A stretch of 64,000 nucleotides of DNA from Deltaproteobacteria bacterium ADurb.Bin207 (GTDB taxonomy: Bacteria; Myxococcota_A; Polyangia; Polyangiales; Polyangiaceae). The position numbers were made by a program, and so were the translations under genes. Where the stretch lies: assembly GCA_002070115.1 (NCBI GenBank), contig MWCO01000025.1:1-64000 (forward strand). Reading direction: 5' to 3'. The notes under the pieces are model-generated. The model was given only the letters and a program-made list of their open reading frames with translations, made no database searches and was not told where the DNA came from. Of the stretch, positions 60,501 to 64,000 are shown piece by piece (position 1 is the stretch's first letter; each line of letters begins with the position of its first letter).

Positions 60501-62896
60501 TCGATGTGATGTTTGCGCAAGGGCAACGCCGCTTTCTGGAAACCCTTACCCCTTATGCGCGGCAATTTCTGCCCATCATGCCCCGTCCCGATGTCGATGC
60601 GGTGGCGGGTCTGCCTCCCGCGATTGCCCTGGAGCAGCGACGCTCGAGGACCGGGGGCCAGTCGACCGTGGCTACCGTCACCGAGGTCGCCCATTACCTT
60701 CGTTTGCTCTTCGCCAAAGTGGGTGTGGCTCATTGCCCGGATTGTGATGTCGCGATATCGGCACTTACGATGGACTCGCTGCTGGCTTCCCTTCGAGAAC
60801 AAAAGGGCAAAGGAATGCTGCTGGCTCCCGTCGTCCAAGCGCGAAAAGGAGTCTACCTGGACCTTTTGACCTCCGCCCATCGCGCGGGAATCGCTTGGGC
60901 TCGGGTGGATGGCGAAAAAGTCAGTACCGACAATCCTCCGAAACTGCGAAAAACCAAGGAGCATGATATCGATCTCCTCCTGTGGGAAGGTAACCTGCGA
61001 GATACGCCTCGGGAGGCGGTGGAAAAAGCCCTTTCCTGGGCCAAAGGGGTCGTACGAATCACGACGCTAGATGGTAAAGAAAAATTACTATCGACCCGTC
61101 GTGCATGCCCCAGTTGCGGAAAAGGAATACCCGAGCTGGACCCCCGGTGGTTTTCCTTCAACACGCAACAAGGGCGCTGCGAGGCTTGTGAAGGGACAGG
61201 GTTGCAGGAAATGGGATCGGGCGAGCCTTGCGAGGTTTGCGCAGGGGCGCGATTGGCTCCTTTGCCACGGTCGGTGCGCCTTTGCGGATGGCGATATTCG
61301 GAAGTGGTGGCACTATCGGTGGACAGCGCTCGAAAACAAATCCGACGCTGGTCATTTTCGGGAAGCGATGCCCGTCTGTCGGAGCAGGCTCTTCGCGAAT
61401 TGTTGCGTCGTATCGACTTTTTATCCGATGTAGGCCTTGGCTACTTGAGCCTCGACCGCGATGCTTCAACCCTGTCGGGCGGTGAAATGCAGCGTTTGCG
61501 TCTGTCCGCGCAGCTTGGGGCGGGGTTGACCGGTGCGCTTTACGTGCTCGATGAGCCCACCATTGGTTTGCACCCCTCCGATACGCAACGTTTGCTGGAC
61601 AATCTGAAAGCGCTCGTGGCTACCGGCTCGACGGTCGTGGTGGTGGAACACGATGCCGATACGATTCGAGCCGCGGATCACGTCATCGACCTGGGACCAG
61701 GAGGCGGAGCCCAGGGGGGACGTATCATGGCGGAAGGAAAGGCTGAGCAGGTGCTGGGCGACAAGCGTTCGCCGACGGCTGTGGCGCTTGGACATCGCAG
61801 GTTGCTCGAAGCGCCCCAAAGAGGCGTTGCGAAAGACTATATCACCGTGCGGGGGGCCGAGGCTCACAATCTCAAGCGGATCGATGCCGCCTGGCCCGTG
61901 GGACGAATGACCGTGGTGGCGGGGGTATCCGGCTCGGGAAAGAGCACGCTCGTTCAACAGATTCTCCTTCCTGCGGTGCGAGCGGCATTGGGGCTTACGA
62001 CGCCACCCCCGCTTGCTCACGATGCGGTGCAGGGAGCCGCTTATGTCGAGCGTGCGGTGGCGGTGGATCAGCAGCCCCTCGGCCGCACCCCACGATCGAT
62101 TCCCGCCACGTTTTTAGGGGTTTGGGACGAAGTAAGACGCCTTTTCGCGTCGCTGCCGGAGTCGCAGGTTCGTGGGTTTGGCGCGGCGAGATATTCGTTC
62201 AATAGCCACGCGGGGGGACGCTGCTCGGTGTGTGGGGGCATGGGCGTGCTTTCCCACGAAATGTCGTTTTTGCCCGATGTCATCACGGTCTGTGATGCTT
62301 GCCATGGGGCGCGCTTCGAACCTTCGACGCTGGAAGTGCGTTATCGGGGGCTGTCCGTGGGCGATGTGCTTCGGATGACAGCCAACGAAGCCGCGGAGCT
62401 ATTCGAAGCGCATCCTCGGATCGCGGCGCCACTTCAGATGCTGGAGGAATTGGGGGTAGGCTATGTGCAACTGGGACAAGGTTCCCACACCCTTTCGGGA
62501 GGAGAGGCGCAACGTTTGAAATTGGCTCTGGAATTGACGGCGAGCGTACGTCATCGCCCAACGTTATATGTTCTCGACGAACCCACCACCGGGCTGCATG
62601 TATCGGATGTGCAAAAACTCATTCGAGTGTTGCATAAACTCGTGGACCGGGGCGATACGCTGGTGGTGATCGAGCATCACCCGGATGTGATGGTCGCGGC
62701 GGACCATATTCTGGAGTTGGGCCCACGGGGAGGTGAGCAGGGAGGGCGTGTGGTGGCCGCAGGCCCCCCCCGCGAGATCGCGAACCTGCAAACGCCCACG
62801 GCAAAGGTGCTAAAACGCATATTTAACGAAAAATATGAAAAATATACGCCCCAGATATCAACCCTTGTGAACGAGTATTCTCGCTCGACTTCGTAG
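57578..62896 (+). CDS. Tandem-duplicated UvrA (two UvrA copies in one chain)
   Basis: 1772 residues, about twice normal UvrA. Four ABC ATPase sites: Walker A GVSGSGKSS (31), GPSGSGKST (about 618), GPSGSGKSS (about 964) and GVSGSGKST (about 1448), each with an LSGGE(A/M)QR signature and a DEP(T/S) Walker B (VLDEPTVGLHPSD, VLDEPSAGLHAED, VLDEPTIGLHPSD, VLDEPTTGLHVSD). Each half keeps UvrA zinc pairs (CPSC with CEEC, GRCDAC with CPVC; CPSCGKG with GRCEAC, GGRCSVC with CDAC). The region after residue 110 is large enough for the UvrB contact domain. I recall that chlamydial UvrA is also a double-length protein. Overlaps arsR by four bases. A normal uvrA, if present, is outside the window. Confidence 0.95.
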   Translation: MNRTVLRNARTHNLQSVCIELEPGQLIAVTGVSGSGKSSLCLDTLYAEGQRRFVESFSPYARQFLERHERPPIDSLDPVPAAIAVDRHAPVKSSRSTVATMSDVEPYLSALFLREGRPICPNCAVGATWMDAGVAASSLVWEWADERVIVLAPGRAEGTAAYLDARDRLVAAGHRRLWLADSIRDIDTVRPSEILSEGSRFEVVIDRIKLGEPSLRRLQEALEQAWTMTQGQAVIVGESKGRRTVQRGLVCPSCAKSFAPPRPGLFSYQSPVGACEECHGFGRVIGIDFQKVFPDAAKSLAQGAIRPWSGKTSAWERRTLKKFCLRHDIDMDRPWGQLTKKQQQLVITGDGTWSGGKYPGIIAWFRYLESKAYKMHVRVMLSRYRAYDPCPVCRGKRLNAAALSYGVDGLDLAGWHGLELGEARARLMGWKATHPQGELIRKELLSRLGFLCDVGLGYLTLDRQARTLSGGEAQRVSLTAALGASLSGALIVLDEPTVGLHPSDISPLVDCMRSLADHGNTVVVVEHDPSVVRAVDRVVELGPGAGAKGGRILFEGSPEQLTARTDLPTGRALAAWQENQPSNRRKWHKTLRVHNARANNLATIDVDIPLGVICALSGPSGSGKSTLAEEIVYRAVARAHGMTDVDPPAEHDRLEGVEHLCGVTLVDQNPLGRTSRGNPATYTKAWDRVRALFASEPAAQGLGFTPSHFSFNVAAGRCDACAGEGFETVEMQFLADISLLCPVCRGKRFKSEVLEVVHHGKTVADLLAMTVDEVVQWANHDPALVRALRPLQSLGLGYLPLGQPLSTLSGGEAQRLKLARALRGKVNGQLFVLDEPSAGLHAEDIQCLIAAMHDLVERGASVLVVEHDLDVLRAADWIIDLGPGAGRHGGRVVDQGTPEHIAQGSQRTALALQQRHPTTEPSSHPQPLAKAHGNHAITIRNAREHNLRSLSCQIPHQRLVVVTGPSGSGKSSLVFDVMFAQGQRRFLETLTPYARQFLPIMPRPDVDAVAGLPPAIALEQRRSRTGGQSTVATVTEVAHYLRLLFAKVGVAHCPDCDVAISALTMDSLLASLREQKGKGMLLAPVVQARKGVYLDLLTSAHRAGIAWARVDGEKVSTDNPPKLRKTKEHDIDLLLWEGNLRDTPREAVEKALSWAKGVVRITTLDGKEKLLSTRRACPSCGKGIPELDPRWFSFNTQQGRCEACEGTGLQEMGSGEPCEVCAGARLAPLPRSVRLCGWRYSEVVALSVDSARKQIRRWSFSGSDARLSEQALRELLRRIDFLSDVGLGYLSLDRDASTLSGGEMQRLRLSAQLGAGLTGALYVLDEPTIGLHPSDTQRLLDNLKALVATGSTVVVVEHDADTIRAADHVIDLGPGGGAQGGRIMAEGKAEQVLGDKRSPTAVALGHRRLLEAPQRGVAKDYITVRGAEAHNLKRIDAAWPVGRMTVVAGVSGSGKSTLVQQILLPAVRAALGLTTPPPLAHDAVQGAAYVERAVAVDQQPLGRTPRSIPATFLGVWDEVRRLFASLPESQVRGFGAARYSFNSHAGGRCSVCGGMGVLSHEMSFLPDVITVCDACHGARFEPSTLEVRYRGLSVGDVLRMTANEAAELFEAHPRIAAPLQMLEELGVGYVQLGQGSHTLSGGEAQRLKLALELTASVRHRPTLYVLDEPTTGLHVSDVQKLIRVLHKLVDRGDTLVVIEHHPDVMVAADHILELGPRGGEQGGRVVAAGPPREIANLQTPTAKVLKRIFNEKYEKYTPQISTLVNEYSRSTS

Positions 62897-63032
62897 GCCC
62901 GGGATCCCCAATCCCAAAAGAGATTCCCCCTATTGAAGAGGCCGCCAGCGCCTCTCCTGTGCGCAGGGGTGCGACGTCCCCAAAGACCTGTAGGTAAGGG
63001 CTATTCTTTTCGGTGTTCTGGGGCGGGCCATC

Positions 63033-64000
63033 TCAAGGGCATTGGATGAATACCGTTTCAAAGGTGGAAAACACGACACCGTCATCGTCGATGAGTTCGA
63101 CTCGGTAGGCAGTATCGACGACCGGACTCCAGCCCGAAAGGTCGAAAGAGCTGAAGTCTTTGTAGTGATGATTGCGTTTCATCGGTTTTTCCGTTCCGGA
63201 CCCAACCTCGACGACGCGGGCATCGAGCGCGGGAATGCTTTTCGTGCCTTTTTGGACGAACCAGCGTTTTGGGACGCGCGAAAGGACGTTGGGGCCGGAG
63301 CCGGGGTGCGCCACATACTCCGGATCGCTGTCGAGGGCCGGGTAGCTGCCCCCATAATGCATCGCGGAACCGCCGGGAATGCTCGTACCCGTCCAGACAC
63401 CCGCGCGCCCCACCGACAAGATATTGCGTCGATGCACGAGGTTCTGGTCGATTTCCATCCCATAACCATCGAATTGCGTCATGAGATCATAGCCACTGGC
63501 AATCAACGAGGCTCCACAAGCCGCCGCGCCTTCATCGGTGTAGCACTTGGTGGTGGGCGGCGGGGAATGGCCGAAAGAATATCCCAAGATCTTGGCGCAT
63601 TCTTGTTCAGCCTTGGCAATCTTGGGAAGCACCTGGACGGGCCCGACACCGACCATCCATCGGTAAAAGTTGAGATAATTGAGCGCGGCCACCTGTGCTT
63701 CATAAGGTACGGTGCCCGGATCACATTCATCCCCGCCTCCCGCCTTCCATAGTGCCGTAGGTTTTTGGGAGGCTTCCGCGAAGCGAGCGCAAACGTCGGC
63801 TTTCGTGCGCGTGGCAGGATGGGATAGGGGCGTGGCAACGCATTGCGATGCCGATGCCGTCCAGCCCGGCGCACAGACGCATTCCCCTTGATCGTTGCAC
63901 ATTTTCGCTCCGGTACACGCGTCATCACAGACACCTACCGGTCCCGAGTCGGCGGGGGATGATCCGCCATCGCTCGGACCCGGGCCGGAGTCTTTGGGGC
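63033..64000 (-). CDS. CAP-domain secreted protein with EGF-like module, 5' end beyond window
   Basis: The frame stays open to the window edge, so the start and any signal peptide are missing. The visible part begins with a Gly/Ser/Asp/Pro-rich spacer, then an EGF-like Cys pattern (GVCDDACTGAKMC, GECVCAPGW, CVATPL). The rest is a CAP/SCP domain: ALNYLNFYRWMVGVGPV, CAKILGYSFGHSPPPTTKCY, LVHRRNILSVGRAGVWTG, with a C-terminal strand FSTFETVFIQCP. CAP proteins are secreted and often bind lipids or act as surface effectors. It converges on uvrA. Confidence 0.85.
   Translation of the reverse strand, partial: PKDSGPGPSDGGSSPADSGPVGVCDDACTGAKMCNDQGECVCAPGWTASASQCVATPLSHPATRTKADVCARFAEASQKPTALWKAGGGDECDPGTVPYEAQVAALNYLNFYRWMVGVGPVQVLPKIAKAEQECAKILGYSFGHSPPPTTKCYTDEGAAACGASLIASGYDLMTQFDGYGMEIDQNLVHRRNILSVGRAGVWTGTSIPGGSAMHYGGSYPALDSDPEYVAHPGSGPNVLSRVPKRWFVQKGTKSIPALDARVVEVGSGTEKPMKRNHHYKDFSSFDLSGWSPVVDTAYRVELIDDDGVVFSTFETVFIQCP

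Noticed and set aside
62937-62955. Hairpin AGAGGC/GCCTCT after uvrA as a terminator
   Set aside because: Six-bp stem with a GC loop and no T run on either side; not enough for an intrinsic terminator.
1-64000. CRISPR arrays, insertion sequences, phage or integrative elements
   Set aside because: No spaced direct repeats, transposase, integrase or terminal repeats were seen; the window looks like stable chromosome.

Overview
The window looks like chromosomal DNA from a myxobacterium (Myxococcota, probably the Polyangia side). The signs are two transmembrane Ser/Thr kinases with the HRDVSPxN catalytic loop, many Asp/Pro-rich lipoproteins, a zinc-ribbon protein with an AgmX/PglI-like C-terminus, SBBP-type beta-propeller repeats, an OmpA lipoprotein, and one protein I believe belongs to a myxobacterial family of unknown function (TIGR04552). 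By eye the GC content is in the high fifties, lower than in most cultured myxobacteria. I see no rRNA, tRNA, CRISPR array, transposase or phage genes. Gene density is high, with many 1-11 nt overlaps.

Layout. 1-5.5 kb: end of a beta-propeller gene with an apparent frameshift, a TMTC-like GT-C/TPR membrane protein, a Ser/Thr kinase and an LplT-like MFS transporter. 5.6-13 kb: a lipoprotein, a hybrid histidine kinase divergent from glycogen phosphorylase, an HU-like protein and YgfZ. 13-17.3 kb: a leftward operon (DUF507, zinc ribbon, yicC, gmk, mtnP, pfkB-type kinase). 17.4-22.7 kb: a zinc-ribbon/coiled-coil membrane protein, a RelA/SpoT-like protein of unknown function, a 59-residue membrane protein, an orphan ParA and an FGE-fold lipoprotein. 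22.8-25.6 kb: small envelope proteins (membrane-anchored protein, cytochrome c, OmpA, lipoprotein). 25.8-29.5 kb: dnaE. 29.5-33.6 kb: a kinase/TPR/lipoprotein operon. 33.8-42.5 kb: AgmX-like protein, cardiolipin synthase, six lipoproteins or membrane proteins including a META-domain tandem pair, and a PQQ-type propeller. 42.7-51.8 kb: a complete moxR-DUF58-Bat operon. 51.9-53.4 kb: a degenerate NtrC-like regulator. 53.8-62.9 kb: a tandem double B12-binding/radical SAM protein, an As(III)-type ArsR and a tandem-duplicated UvrA. 63.0 kb to the edge: a CAP-domain protein, cut by the window.

How the genes work together. The moxR/Bat block is one translationally coupled unit: an AAA+ chaperone with VWA, TPR and BatD-type envelope partners. 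The purine block joins GMP phosphorylation, methylthioadenosine salvage and a PfkB kinase to a YicC nuclease. The most unusual parts are the radical SAM/ArsR/UvrA locus, the RelA/SpoT-like protein, and the NtrC-like regulator that has lost its receiver, Walker B and sigma-54-contact residues next to the Bat operon.
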